Assembly: GCF_000004195.4 (NCBI RefSeq)
Contig: NC_030678.2
Coordinates: forward strand, 153,427,547 to 153,491,546
Direction: 5' to 3'
Source: Xenopus tropicalis
Lineage: Eukaryota; Chordata; Amphibia; Anura; Pipidae
DNA: 64,000 nt
Shown: piece by piece, positions 31,705 through 44,383 of the stretch
Layout: every line of letters starts with the position of its first letter
How positions within the stretch are numbered: position 1 is the first letter of the stretch
Made by a program: the position numbers and the translations under genes
The notes under the pieces: generated by a model
Databases searched by the model: none
What the model saw: the letters and a program-made list of their open reading frames with translations, nothing else
Told to the model about the DNA's origin: nothing

Positions 31705-33680
31705 GGAGCTCACATATATATAAAACATATAATATACAGGCACTCACCTAGACACCTTAGGCACTGGCCATTGGGTTCCTATACAAAACAGTACACACTC
31801 CTGGCTGAATGTCTTATAAGTTCCCTAGTTATGATAATAGCCAAGTATTTTAACCAAAATATCTTCCATTGCTAAAGTAGTCTAGATAAAACCCCAAAGG
31901 TCTCTAAAATGTAGCAAATTGATGCCCCAACACCACAAGGTAATTGACCACTAACTTATGCATTTTGCCCATTTTTAAAAGCTGAACTAAAAGCAGTCCA
32001 CTTTTTTATGCAGTGTCAAGTGTACTTTGCTTGGTACAAGTCCAAAGGTACGAGTGTTACTTTGGGTGAAATACTGTATATGCTGCAGCCAAACAACCTG
32101 TAAATTATATTGACCTGGTAAAAGGACTTGCTTATTTCTTATACCTTGCTCTGAATCTTTTGTATCATCTTCTTCATCATCAATAAAATCACCTTTCTAC
32201 ATAACAACATGTTCCCGGCTTATCATCAAGTTAAATACCTTCTTCTCTCTTGTTAAACAGCACATAGGTTCCTACTTGCCAGCCATTCACATGTGGCCCA
32301 ATCTGACACCTATTTGGTTCTTCAGAACAATTTGTTAATATAATAAGCCAATTATCTATTAGTGTTCTATAATCAAATTTTATACCTACCTCATAGCCAG
32401 AATATTGTCTATATAGCTAATTTTGGACATGTGAAAGGCTGACACTGATTAGCTCACTAAGCAAATGGATTAGCCTGGGTCCTGGCAGACTGCTAACGGG
32501 GCACATATTGATTTACCCAACAGCAAGTGTCTTATTGTTCAGATGGAAACATGTTAGCTCTTTATTCTGGCTTAGAGTCCAGAGTGTGCCGGAGGAACAT
32601 TGCTGTGCAGTCTTTCCCAGCCTTCCCCTGGAATAGATGCCTGAGCTATTTCTGTTCACTAAGGTTTTTTTTGCTTACGTTCAGCTAATTTAATACCTGG
32701 GTACTTAATAGCTGAATAGGGGTCACAAGCAAATCAAATCTATGCAACAGAGGGAAGCTTAAAGAGTTAAAAGATGCTGTCAGCAATAGAATAATAACAT
32801 TAGTAAGCAAAGGATGAAATGACCCCGACTGCTCAACAAAAATTATACAAAGAAAACAAAAGCTGAAAATGAAATGCATTCATTTATTATTTTAATATTC
32901 TAACTGGAGCAAGGAGAATAGAGAATCTATTAATATTATGCAATAAATGTAAGCTTCATTGCCCTGCCACAGAGCTGAGTAAATGCAATTAAAGGTATTA
33001 TTACTATATTAACGCTGATCATAAATAGCAAATCACCATTTCTGCTAAAATAGCACTGCCAGCAGCGTTTGTTCTAAGAAACTGACACTTTCCAAACAAC
33101 AGACGACTCCCTGATTACTATGCTAGATTAACTAAATTGGCTCAGTGAGATTAATTGACTTTAATGGGCTGTTTGTGACTGAATCATGTTCCCTCTAGCT
33201 AGAGAAATACTTTTTTTTGCCTCTTCCCTTCTTAGGATGAAATGACTCAGAGAAGGATAGCCTAAACCAACCAAAGAGTAATGAATTATCTGATATGTGA
33301 ATCTGTTTTGAAATGCTGTTCTTGAGGCTGCACTGAAGGAAACTAACTCAAGATATCCTGACCTAATAAGATAGATAGCTGAGGATGTTATACTGCCACT
33401 TTCATTACTTTGGTTCTGAATTTTAAACCAAAGGTAAGTATAGAGAAGCAAGTACTTTGTGTGGGCCACAGAATAAGCTCTAGTATAGAAGCCATCTGTC
33501 AAATATTTAAGTTTTCAACCTTCCCCTAAGTATCCGCCTTACACATGAAAAAATGACAGTGTATGTATATACACATATGTAACTTTGTATGCTGTAGAGA
33601 AGTGCAAACAAGGAATTAAGGATCCACACTCATCTTGGACTCTACCCTTATGTTGACCATGCACACAACGATACAATTGT
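31705..33680. other. No gene or clear repeat seen
   Basis: About 2 kb without recognised repeats. This is the longest repeat-poor stretch of the window, and a conserved non-coding element could lie here, but nothing in the bases alone shows it. Confidence 0.45.
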
Positions 33681-33689
33681 ATGAAATTT

Positions 33690-34275
33690 CTGCAATTATT
33701 ATGGGTGACTTTAATATACCTATTTATACTGATAGGTCACCTGGCTCTGAGCTTTAATGTTACCTCCTCCTATGGGCAGAAACAATGGGATTCAGTCCCC
33801 TCTCATTGATTCACTAACTTGCTTCCCCACACTGATAGGGAAGACAATCTATGTTTTCTAACACCTGCTTTCTCAGTCCTATTCCCTCCCATCTCATTTT
33901 CCGTTCTTACCAATATTTGCTCCAACTCTTTATTCTATAATCTATGTTTTTTACCTGCATATTCCCACAACAATGGAAACAGGCAGTAACCAAACCTATC
34001 CTTCAAAGATTTTCTCTGGATTCTACAATCCCCTCCAACTATTGGCCAATCTCTTTCCTTTTTTTCTCTTCAAAATTGCTGTAACAATTGCTAATATGTA
34101 CGGTCAATTCTGACACTAACTCCCTAATAGACCAACTACAATCTGGTTTAGCCCACACCACCCTACAGAAACAGCTCTTACAAAAATAACAAGCAGCTTG
34201 CTCGCTACTAAATTTAAAGACAAATACTCTCTCACTTTATTAATTCTGCTTGATCTCTCTGCAGCCATCAACCCT
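33690..34275 (+). pseudogene. Decayed LINE L2 copy (endonuclease and reverse transcriptase pieces)
   Basis: Around 33702 the reading ATTATGGGTGACTTTAAT gives an IMGDFN word, the endonuclease signature of L2-like LINEs. From about 33975 the frame gives QWKQAVTKPIL, then IPSNYWPISF and SKLL before a stop. After frame changes, LQSGLAHTTLQ and ILLDLSAAIN follow, corresponding to the PSNYRPISLL, LQSGFR and LLDLSAAFD blocks of L2 reverse transcriptase. Several stops, frameshifts and deletions remove any function. Much of the sequence between the two domains is missing. Confidence 0.8.
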
Positions 34276-34560
34276 AAAGGTGGCATTTACTACCACTTAA
34301 ATTTTTCAGTTTGGGTTTATTGATTTTTTTTTTACAATTTATTATGTGACAAATCGGACATAAAAAATATGCCATCTAAACCTGTCCTGATCATGTAGAA
34401 GTCAATGGCAGATGTCCCTTTTACGACTGTTTTTTGAATGACAATATGAAAAAGTTGTGGTTTTTGAATTTTTTCTGCATTATTTTTGTTTGGTTCTTTT
34501 GTTAAGTGAATGCCATTTGTGGAAATGAGTTTATTCATGGTTTTATATAACTAGGAAACC
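34276..34560. repeat. Possible foldback MITE remnant
   Basis: TCAATGGCAGATGTCCCTTT and AACAATATGAAAAAGTT-like words recur at 53330-53440, so this is a dispersed family; its ends are not resolved. Confidence 0.4.
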
Positions 34561-34898
34561 AAAAATATCCAAATGTTAGTTAATGCTGCCCTAATCATTA
34601 TTTGTTGTGCCATATTCCGTATTCACTGGGGATTCAAGAAACTGCATGATCTCTTTCTATCGTTCTAATTAGCCTTTTAATGTCTATCGTACTGCACAGG
34701 GAGATTTTTAAAAGAAGAGCCATGCCATCTACTTTTATGTCGCTTTGAGGCATCCATCTCTGGCCTAGACTTGCCCATGGGCAATAAAGTAAAATGTTCT
34801 GATTTTACACTATTGCGCAAGCACTAGCCTAATTCTTTGCAAAGGTCAGCTGATATCAATATTGCTTCGATTGTTTAGATTGGGCATATGCTGTGTTA

Positions 34899-35190
34899 GG
34901 CTAATGCCACACTGAGTGTATGGCGTATATGTATGGCATATACGCACCATATGTCCCCTAACTGTGACTGCACCAGAAGGAATGGAATACACTCTGGTGC
35001 AGGCACATGTAGCCGATATCCACATAAAAACGTTAGAGAATGCAAAGTCTCGCGTTTTTATGCGTATTTCGGCTACATGTGCCTGCACCCGAGCGTATTC
35101 CATTAATTCGGGAGAAGGCATAGTTAGGAGGCATATGGTGGTATTTTCGGCAAGCGATTTTTAGCTTGCCAAAAATATACGCCATACACA
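34899..35190. mobile_element. Foldback MITE
   Basis: A large imperfect palindrome: GGCACATGTAGCCGATAT... pairs with ...ATTTCGGCTACATGTGCC, and GTGTATGGCGTATATG at the left matches ATATACGCCATACAC at the right. The ORFs on both strands are mirror images of each other. Confidence 0.8.
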
Positions 35191-35199
35191 GATAATAAC

Positions 35200-36770
35200 T
35201 GATCATTTTAATCTGAATTAAACAAATTCAGGATCAGTTCAGCTGGAAGTCTGTTAAGAGTGACGTCCATAAAGAGGTAGATATACTGTAAGTTACTTGT
35301 GGCATAAACTCATGAGTAAAGACACTTCTGCTAGTCTAATGGTGAAGTCCCACAGTGACATCTTCTTAGGGTCTATTAAACCTGAGCTGTTTTAGCCATT
35401 GTGTCTCCGCTGACACTTGAGCCTTCTAAGAGCAGCTGTGTCTGCTACCCCATTGCTACACCTGTACATTGTGAGAGACGATCTGCTGGGTACATTTTAT
35501 AAGAAGTTACTTGACATGGCAGAGTTTTCTTTTCTAGGCCAAATAAGACAATGTCAGAAGTGTTTGCCCATGTCTTCTGTCTTATTCTTTTTCAGTTTTG
35601 GATAATTATCCAGGGTCTGAGAAGTCAAGTTGCTTGGCAAGTGGGGCAAGAATCATAAAGTTTAGCCAGAAATGATTTGAGTTGTATGAAATATTGATGC
35701 CAGTCTATCTAGCAGTTGGCGCCGGAGATCCCAGAAGACCTTGCAATCTAATAATAAGTCTAAATAACATCTAACAGTGTACCCCAACAGAGAGCAAATG
35801 TTACTGTAACTGCACAGCACAGTGGGCCTGCTGAAGGTACTAATGGAATGTTTGCTCTAGCGATATCAATCTCAATACTTAGCTTATAACTGAAAGCCCA
35901 GGCAATCAATTATCCATTTATGTTTCTAAATAAAAGAAGGACTGCATAAACATATAAACAAGTTATTTACACGTTGGAAGCCAAGTAATTCTAAGTTCAG
36001 TAATAACATTAAATTGCTTTGTGTAATAAAACTGCAATGAATGCAAGTATCTGAAAAATATATATGGCTCAAATAAGGGAAGGGAAGCAATTAACTACAG
36101 CACTTCAGTTACAAAGCACCGGCTTGTAACAGCTTACTTTTTAAGACACTCTGTGCTCTGTTTCAGAGTGCAAAGACCTGCGGCTTTCTTTGCTAATAAA
36201 GTACTGGATGCGTTAGTCAGCGCTGTATTAGCTGCGGTAGGAGCGTCAGGGTGGGCAGTGTGCACTGGGGCCCTGTCCTTACTGCCTGACCAAAGGCAGT
36301 AATGCCCTCAGTTCAGAGAGCAGAATGAAGGGGGGCACAAGTGCTTAGGAAAAATGAGAACTAAAGGATTTGCTCTTATGGTCTTTATTGCTTTTGCACT
36401 TGCACCCCCCATGGTCTTAAATGACCCCTAAAGTCTTTAAAGATTGTAGAACTACATCAATCATAACAGTCAAACAATACTCATCCAAAAACAAATATGC
36501 CTTCTTCACAAAAGTGTCATGTATTTGTTTCCCTCTAACATACAAACATTATAGGGGTCATTTAGAATTACAGAGATGTTAAACATCCAGTCACATTGAA
36601 ATGGATACAGTACCTTTCCTTCTAATGATACACAAAGGTAAGGCAGCCATGGGACAAATTATGGGCCCCTAAGAACAGATCTCATTTGGAGCATAATAGC
36701 CACCTTTATTTTAACATTAGCCCATGTCTATTTAGGTACCCTACACAGATTCAAAGCATTTTCTAGGGCA
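35200..36770. other. No gene seen
   Basis: Unassigned sequence without repeats I can name. Confidence 0.45.
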
Positions 36771-37177
36771 AAGTTGGGAGTGGAGGGGGGTATATGTGTA
36801 GTTAAGGGTCAGCATTGGAAAGATCTGCATTCTAGTAGTGGACTTAGATCACCACAGGTTTTTAGTCGTGAGTCAGAAACCAGACAGAAGTCTAAATTGG
36901 AAGAACAGTGCACCAATAAATGTGCTAAAAACAAGACCTGTAAGGACACTGACTAGTCTAGTTTACATATCCATTCTTTAAATGAAGTATGAACTGGAAA
37001 CTAAATGCTGGTTTCATTGGAGACTAAAGCCAAGATCAATATGGTTGACTTATATGAAGGTGTGTCTAGAAAACAACCAATGCCATATCTTTTATTGAGT
37101 ATATATAATAAATTAGAAATTAAATTAGAGAGTAGAGAGAAAGTATGTTGTCTTTTTACTAACAAAGATTTTGGGTT

Positions 37178-37402
37178 ATGGCTCTAAGCATAAAAATGAC
37201 CAGTGCACCAGAGGAACTGAGCTTTTATTTGAAGCAGTGTAGGGGGGTTTTCACAGTGAGGGCAGTGAGGTTGGGGAATGCCCTTCCTAGTGATGTTGTA
37301 ATGGCAGATTCTGTTAATGCCTATAAGAGGGGCCTGGATAAGTTCTTGAACAAGCAGAATATCCAAGGCTATTGTGATACTAATATCTACAGTAAGTATT
37401 GA
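37178..37402 (+). pseudogene. LINE-like C-terminal open frame
   Basis: The frame includes FTVRAVRLGNALPSDVV and NAYKRGLDKFLNKQ. This is the form of the C-terminal tail of several non-LTR reverse transcriptases (F-S-x-R-x-x-x-x-WN-x-LP then FK-x-x-LD). The usual Trp is Gly here. A GGGTTGAACTTGATGGACTC tail at 39204-39230 is a known frog repeat end, separated from the coding part by the minisatellite. The open frame at 36774-36956 may belong to the same element but is unrecognised. Confidence 0.5.
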
Positions 37403-37407
37403 TGTTG

Positions 37408-39180
37408 GTATATATGGGTTATGTATGTGAGTGTATAGATAGGTCAGTATGGGACTGTATGTGAGTGGACAGATAGGTCATTATGGGTCTGTATGTGAGT
37501 GGATAGATAGGTCAGTGTGGGTCTGTATGTGAGTGGATAGATAGGTCAGTGTGGGTCTGTATGTGAGTGGATAGATAGGTCAGTATGGGTCTGTATGTGA
37601 GTGGATAGATAGGTCAGTATGGGTCTGTATGTGAGTGGATAGATAGCTCAGTATGGGTCTGTATGTGAGTGGATAGATAGGTCAGTGTGGGTCTGTATGT
37701 GAGTGGATAGATAGGTCAGTATGGGTCTGTATGTGAGTGGATAGATAGGTCAGTGTGGGTCTGTATGTGAGTGGATAGATAGGTCAGTGTGGGTCTGTAT
37801 GTGAGTGGATAGATAGGTCAGTATGGGTCTGTATGTGAGTGGATAGATAGGTCAGTGTGGGTCTGTATGTGAGTGGATAGGTCAGTGTGGGTCTGTATGT
37901 GAGTGGATAGATAGGTCAGTGTGGGTCTGTATGTGAGTGGATAGATAGGTCAGTATGGGTCTGTATGTGAGTGGATAGATAGGTCAGTATGGGTCTATAT
38001 GTGAGTGGATAGATAGGTCAGTATGGGTCTGTATGTGAGTGGATAGATAGGTCAGTATGGGTCTGTATGTGAGTGGATAGATAGTTCAGTATGGGTCTGT
38101 ATGTGAGTGGATAGATAGGTCAGTGTGGGTCTGTATGTGAGTGGATAGATAGGTCAGTGTGGGTCTGTATGCGAGTGTATAGATAGGTCAGTATGGGTCT
38201 GTATGTGAGTGGATAGATAGGTCAGTATGGGTCTGTATGTGAGTGGATAGATAGGTCAGTATGGGTCTGTATGTGAGTGGATAGATGGGTCAGTGTGGGT
38301 CTGTATGTGAGTGTATAGATAGGTCAGTGTGGGTCTGTATGTGAGTGGATAGATAGGTCAGTGTGGGTCTGTATGTGAGTGGATAGATAGGTCAGTATGG
38401 GTCTGTATGTAAGTGTATAGATAGGTCAGTGTGGGTCTGTATGTGAGTGGATAGATAGGTCAGTATGGGTCTGTATGTGAGTGGATAGATAGGTCAGTAT
38501 GGGTCTGTATGTGAGTGGATAGATAGGTCAGTATGGGTCTGTATGTGAGTGGATAGATAGGTCAGTATGGGTCTGTATGTGAGTGGATAGATAGGTCAGT
38601 GTGGGTCTGTATGTGAGTGGATAGATAGGTCAGTGTGGGTCTGTATGTGAGTGGATAGATAGGTCAGTATGGGTCTGTATGTGAGTGTATAGATAGGTCA
38701 GTATGGGTCTGTATGTGAGTGGATAGATGGGTCAGTGTGGGTCTGTATGTGAGCGGATAGATAGGTCAGTGTGGGTCTGTATGTGAGTGGATAGATAGGT
38801 CAGTGTGGGTCTGTATGTGAGTGGATAGATAGGTCAGTGTGGGTCTGTATGTGAGTGGATAGATAGGTCAGTGTGGGTCTGTATGTGAGTGGATAGATAG
38901 GTCAGTATGGTTCTGTATGTGAGTGGATAGATAGGTCAGTATGGGTCTGTATGTGAGTGGATAGATAGGTCAGTATGGGTCTGTATGTGAGTGTATAGAT
39001 AGGTCAGTATGGGTCTGTATGTGAGTGGATAGATAGGTCAGTATGGGTCTGTATGTGAGTGGATAGATAGGTCAGTATGGGTCTGTATGTGAGTGTATTG
39101 ATAGGTCAGTGTGGGTCTGTATGTGAGTGTATAGATAGGTCAGTATGGGTCTGTATGTGAGTGGATAGATAGGTCAGTAT
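37408..39180. repeat. Minisatellite, about 52 units of 34 bp
   Basis: The unit is GTGAGTGGATAGATAGGTCA followed by GTATGGGTCTGTAT. The main variants are A or G in CAGT(A/G)TGGG and G or T in GAGTG(G/T)ATAG. One unit near 37868 lacks four bases. It sits inside the LINE-like repeat between the coding end and the 3' tail. Confidence 0.97.
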
Positions 39181-39264
39181 AGGTTTGGGTGTGCTGGGTT
39201 TACTTGGAAGGGTTGAACTTGATGGACTCTAGTCTTACATGTGACTATGTAACTGGAAAAAAGA

Positions 39265-39745
39265 TTTTTCCACTGGGCCATTATTTTCCTTCTGACTATA
39301 TGATCGTGTTATTCATATTTGACGTTTGTGACTTCTGATTTTAAACTTTGTCCTCTGACAAATATACTAAATAGCCATAAAAATGGAATCTGTCCACACA
39401 CTTCAGTTTATTGCTACTTCTGATTCTTTTTTTTTTATGGCAGGATAATTTACACAGCAGAGACAAAAAATGTATCCATATTTCTGTAGATAGCAACCCG
39501 TGAGTGGCTACCATTGATAAAAGAAGGTGGGAAGTGTCAAACAGCACATAATAAAACAATTAGCTTTTAAGAAGGGCCTTAAGTAAAACCACGGGGAGAC
39601 TGAGTGATTAATGTGAGCTGCCTTCAGTATAATAAATGGTGTGGCTGGAGCACTGTGGAGATGCAAAATATTAAGGATAATAGAATATTGCTGAGATCCT
39701 GGAAGCTGCTGCTGCTGCTACTGCAGGTGGGTGTTCTAACCTCTT
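39265..39745. other. No gene seen
   Basis: Unassigned; a CTG trinucleotide cluster lies near 39706-39718. Confidence 0.5.
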
Positions 39746-39746
39746 A

Positions 39747-40072
39747 GTTAGTCAGTGACTTTAGGGGGGGCCACATGGGCATAACTGCTCAGTTAGTTTG
39801 TGAGCACGCAGGTCAGATTCAAATGCAAACTAACTGACAGTTATGTCTCATATGCCCCCCCCCCTCAACTCACTGATTGGCTACTGACTGCTAACAGCTT
39901 AGAGAGCTGTAAAGGAGGAAGTAGTGTTCTGGCCATTATGTTAGACATCTCCCCGCTCCAGCCTTTATAGATTACATTTTTGCCTAACTAACTATATTGA
40001 CAACATTTTGGATTTTGTGCAGTCTATCTATTTTACCCAGTTTCATTTTTACACTGAACTGCTCCTTTAAGA
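39747..40072. mobile_element. T2-type MITE, probable
   Basis: The right end CTGAACTGCTCCTTTAA is T2-like. Inside is an inverted pair CAGTTAGTTTG / CAAACTAACTG near 39790-39840 and a C-run. The left end is unclear. Confidence 0.5.
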
Positions 40073-40079
40073 ATCTTGT

Positions 40080-40716
40080 ACATGCACCTGTTTCCTGCAT
40101 GATATATAAAACACAGCTTTTGAAGAAAATGTTTTTCCATTACATAGAATGAATAGGTCATTGTTTCATTTTTAACAAACAGAAAACTTGGAAGTTGGCT
40201 TTGTATAGATGAAGCCCTCCCTTACCCAGCTACTGCCTTTGTCTCAGGTTTACTGGTAAGGAGAAGTTAATTAATCAGGGGCTTTAATTGGGGGAGCTAA
40301 TTTGATTTAATGCCCTTTCCTTCTTTCTCAAGAAAAAACAGAGATGATATCCAGTTTAAAATGAACGTGGATTCTGTTTCACTGTTCTGTGCTGTGTAGA
40401 AAAACAAATAACATTTTAAATACTGAATTAAATTGAATAAACGTTTTTGATGAAAACTCCAACTACTTGCAAAAAGCCTTAATATGTTCTTCATAATTTG
40501 CATTAAACTAGAGGTGCCCTAGGAATTATAATGGAGTGTTAATTATACAGCGTGTAAAAGAGTGTTTCAGTTTTAAAATCAAATGAGTAGTTCACTAAAG
40601 AAATATATGTCTAACCCAATTTATTTTAGAAGTAATTCTTAACACACAGCCTTGGGCAATGCAATGACGCCTTTATCCATTTCTAGTATTTTTACTGCAC
40701 TGCTGTTTGGTTACTA
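40080..40716. other. No gene seen
   Basis: Unassigned sequence. Confidence 0.5.
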
Positions 40717-41230
40717 CAGGTATGGGGGTCCATTTTTTTCTTAGTAATAATAAAACAGTACCTTGTACATGATGGGAACTAAGTTGCATGAATTCATATT
40801 GGTGGCAAAACATTTAAAAAAAATGTTTAAATGATTCTTTAGTACAGGTATAGGACCCATTATCCAGAATGCTTGGGACCAAGGGTATTCCGGATAAGGG
40901 GCCTTTCCGTAATATGGATCTCCATACATTAAGTCTACAAAAAAAATCAATAACACATTAATTAAACCCAATAGGATTGTTTGGGATCATATGCAAGGTT
41001 TTGTTTTATTATTACAGAGAAAAAGGAAATCAGTTTTAAAATTTTGAATCATTTGATTAAAATGGAGTCTGTGGGAGACAAGCTTTCCGTAATTCGGAGC
41101 TTTCTGGATAACGGGTTTCCGGATAAGGGATCCCATACCTGTACATGTATGTAGATCCAAATTACAGAGCGTTCCCTTATGCAGAAAAGTACAGGTTGTG
41201 AGCATTCTGGATAACAAGGTCCAATACTAT
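40717..41230 (-). mobile_element. CAGGTATGGGAY-family MITE, outer copy
   Basis: Left part 40717-40843 and right part 41142-41230 (ending GCATTCTGGATAACAAGGTCC and AATACTATA) form one minus-strand element. It is split by another member of its own family. Confidence 0.7.
40844..41141 (+). mobile_element. CAGGTATGGGAY-family MITE nested in its own kind
   Basis: Intact ends CAGGTATAGGACCC and GATCCCATACCTG, flanked by GTA and TA. The internal unit is single and shortened, as at 12980-13278. Confidence 0.82.
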
Positions 41231-41847
41231 AACTACTGTATAACACACTATAACACACAAACAAATGTGATGTACCAGTCACTAAGGAAAAAATCAGTGA
41301 TAGCAATTGTAGAGGTTATGAGCAAGGCATTAGTGGTTTTCTCCCCAAGCTCCCCACATAAAGTGCGCAAGGTTTTTTGATAAGGTTTCAATAAAATCAA
41401 TTCAATTGTCAAGATATTTCTCCTGGAAGTTGCTCCTGTTCTGCAATTGAATGCTATCAACTGCACAGCGCAATAGGGAGATAACAGAGGGATGCCTGAT
41501 ACGGTACGTAACGCAAACCAGGACATCTTTTTCAGGTGAAATTGAATTTAGATGAAGTTTTAGTTTAAGAGCCTCTGTAATCCATGCAGCTGGATATAAT
41601 ACTGTATATTAAATCCAAAGATGAGGCCATCTCACCACTTTGTACAAGAATATTCTGCGCAGATAACAAAATAGAACATTTCTTTTAAGGTGAAAAGAAA
41701 CATACAGTACGTGCAAGGTGCAAGTGAAGAAGACTTTCTAGGATATAAATTAGCTTTGTAATTAGCTGGTCAGCATCACAAGGCACCTGTAAAAAGAGGA
41801 GAGAAAATACCATAAAAAAGAAAAAAGTTATTAGAAAGCAAAAGATA

Positions 41848-42677
41848 CAGGTATGGAATGCTTAGGAGATAGGGTTTTCCATATAAGGGCTCTTTCTGTA
41901 ATTTGAATCACCAGACATTAAGGGCCTGAATTATGATTGCTCCAGCCTTAAGCCTTTAGACTCAAGCAATCATAAAGGAAATCCTGCAAAGTTTTTCTTT
42001 GTTACAAAAGACTGTTTAGGAAAAGATACAGAATTTGCACCCAAAACCCAGTGTGAGTTTAACAATTATATATTTCCTAACAATCAATCATATTTCCTAT
42101 TTCGATTAACCTCAAATTTTTAAACCTGTGACTAATGATGAGCGAATTTTTTTGCCAGGCATGGATTTGCAGCAAAATTCTGCATTTCGCCAAACTTCTG
42201 GCAATTTTTTCCTCAAAAATCTTGGTTGCATCAAAAAAGGCGTGGTTGTGTCAAAAAAAAGGACGCGTCAAAAAATGGTGCAGGCACCTTGACAGTCGCT
42301 TCAAAAGAGTTGTGCGGCAAAAACAAAATGGGACAGATTAGCTCATCACTACTCGTGAATGTTACTGTAGCAACCCTGAGAATTTAGTTGCTCATTCCTT
42401 TTTCCTTAGTTTGGACACCTAAGCGTGGTCCTAGGTCCTAGCTGTGAAACTTTTTCCCTTTCCTGGGTAGAGGGATTACTTTGCAGTTTGTGGGCAAGGT
42501 GATTTAGTATAAAATGCTTAGTGTCTTTCCTGGGATCAAGTACAGGTACTGTTTTATTATTACAGAGAAAAAGGGAATCATTATTAAAATCAGAATTATT
42601 GCTTAAAATGAAGATAACCTTCCCCTAGTTTGGAGCTTTCTGAATAATGGGTTTCTGCATAAGGGATCCTGTACCTG
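41848..42677 (+). mobile_element. CAGGTATGGGAY-family MITE with a large insertion
   Basis: The left end (CAGGTATGGAATGCTTAGG) runs to about 41910 and the right end (GGGATCAAGTACAGGTAC to CTGTACCTG) is at 42533-42677. About 600 bp between them is foreign and includes the GTGATG element at 42133-42350. Confidence 0.65.
42133..42350. mobile_element. GTGATG-family MITE
   Basis: TAATGATGAGCGAATTTTTT, GCCAGGCATGGATTTGCAGC and GGGACAGATTAGCTCATCAC, the two ends of the family, in a 218-bp copy. Confidence 0.75.
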
Positions 42678-42688
42678 TATTATATGTA

Positions 42689-43240
42689 AAGGTATAGGAT
42701 CCATTATCCGGAAACCCATTATTCAGAAAGCTCCGAATTACAGAAAGCCTATCTCCCATAGACTCCATTATAAGCAAATAATTCTAATTTTGAAAAATGA
42801 TTCCCTTTTCTCTGTAATAATAAAACAGTACCTGTACTTGATCCCAACTAAGATATAATTACCCCTTATTGGGGGCAGAACAGCCCTATTGGGTTTATTT
42901 AATGGTTAAATGATTCCCTTTTCTCTGTAATAATAAAACAGTACCTTGTACTTGATCCCAACTAAGATATAATTACCCCTTATTGGGGGCAGAACAGCCC
43001 TATTGGGTTTATTTAATGGTTAAATGATTCCCTTTTCTCTGTAATAATAAAACAGTACCTGTACTTGATCCCAACTAAGATATAATTACCCCTTATTGGG
43101 GGTAAAACAATCCTATTGGGTTTATTTAATGTTTAAATTTTTTTTAGTAGCCTTAAGGTATAGTAATCCAAACTACGTAAAGATCTCTTATTCGGAAACA
43201 CCCAGGTCTCGAGCATTCTGAATAACAAGTCCAATACCTG
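42689..43240 (-). mobile_element. CAGGTATGGGAY-family MITE, minus strand, three units
   Basis: Begins AAGGTATAGGATCCATTATC and ends AAGTCCAATACCTG. The 113-bp unit occurs three times between about 42785 and 43125. It lies only 11 bases from the previous element, in opposite orientation. Confidence 0.82.
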
Positions 43241-43244
43241 TATA

Positions 43245-43915
43245 ACAAAATCCATTTGCCTTCTCTGATGATTAATGCAGCTCCATGAACGGACCTTGCC
43301 GTGAAGGAAAATTAGCAGTCTCTAAATGATTTCCATGATCACCTCGGAGAGCACAAATCCTGCTTTTTGACATAAGTAGGTTATAAAGTAGCAGAGCAAA
43401 GTTTGCCCCGGTACAGTCCAAGGACAAAGTTACTGAACTGATTCTAACTTTGCTATACTGTTATAGCTACATGCTGATTGTCTGGGATAATGGAACATTT
43501 CCAGTTTGAAAACAAACTTTTTAAATGCTGAGGGGCTAATTTTCAAAGAGGATAACCTGGCTGCTGCACAGAGAAGCGCCTGTCTACCTACCGGCAGTGC
43601 CTTTCAGCAGCAAACTGAAAATGCTGGGAAATTGGGGCACAATTTCATTCACTTCTTTAGCAGAGATTTAATGGTATGTTAGTAAATAAGAACTAAAATC
43701 ACTACTGACTGCATAATTATAGCAGCTACATGAGAGGCATTCCACACATAAACCTATTTCATCTCTAAAATTATTTTTATACAGCCACCATGATCTTCTG
43801 ATCCACATTTGGAACTTTGTCTAGGCAAATATAAAAAAATATATATATCAGGCGTGTCAGGCACATCGCGCTGCTCCAGCTAAGCCATTCGCTCTGCGCT
43901 CTCTATTTGTCAGTG
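43245..43915. other. No gene seen
   Basis: Unassigned sequence. Confidence 0.5.
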
Positions 43916-43919
43916 CACA

Positions 43920-44380
43920 ATATTATTATTAACATTTATTTATAAAGCGCCAACATATTCCGCAGCGCTGTACAATAAGTGGGTTACATACATTGGACAT
44001 ACAGAGTAACATATAAAGCAATCAATAACCGATACAAGAGGTGAAGAGGGCCCTGCTCAAAAGAGCTTACAATCTACAAGGAGAAAGGGTTGAGACACAA
44101 GGTGTGGGAATGGGCATGACCAGAGTTGTGAGAGGTGGGGCACAGCAGCTCACTGAGGTTATGTTAAATTAGATTAGGGTAAGCTTCTCTAAATAAGAGC
44201 GTTTTTAGAGATCTCTTGAAGGCAGAGAGATTGGGAGAAAGTCTGATAGTTTGTGGGAGCGAATTCCAGAGAAGGGGGGCAGCCCTGGCAAAGTCTTGAA
44301 TGCGAGTGTGTGAGGGGGGAATGAGAGAGGAGTTGAGGAGCAGCTCAGTAGAGTACATACCTTCATGTGGACATGTCACA
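43920..44380 (-). mobile_element. LINE L2, 5'-truncated copy with 3' tail
   Basis: On the minus strand, coding sequence is followed by CAACCCTTTCTCCTTGTAG, ATTGTAAGCTC, GTACAGCGCTGCGGAATATG and TTGGCGCTTTATAAATAAAT, then (AAT)n. This copy links the tail family found across the window to L2. Confidence 0.85.
44164..44379 (-). pseudogene. L2 ORF2 C-terminal remnant
   Basis: Encodes RIQDFARAAPLLWNSLPQTI and then SAFKRSLKTLLF before a stop. This is the conserved C-terminus of L2-type reverse transcriptases (F-x-x-AAP-x-LWNSLP ... F-K-x-x-LKT-x-LF). The enzyme core is absent, as in most 5'-truncated LINE copies. The frame is intact over this piece, so the copy is not very old. Confidence 0.82.
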
Positions 44381-44383
44381 GTA

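Noticed and set aside
37390..39190. Direct-repeat array as CRISPR
   Set aside because: Units are contiguous 34-bp repeats with no unique spacers, in a vertebrate repeat context.
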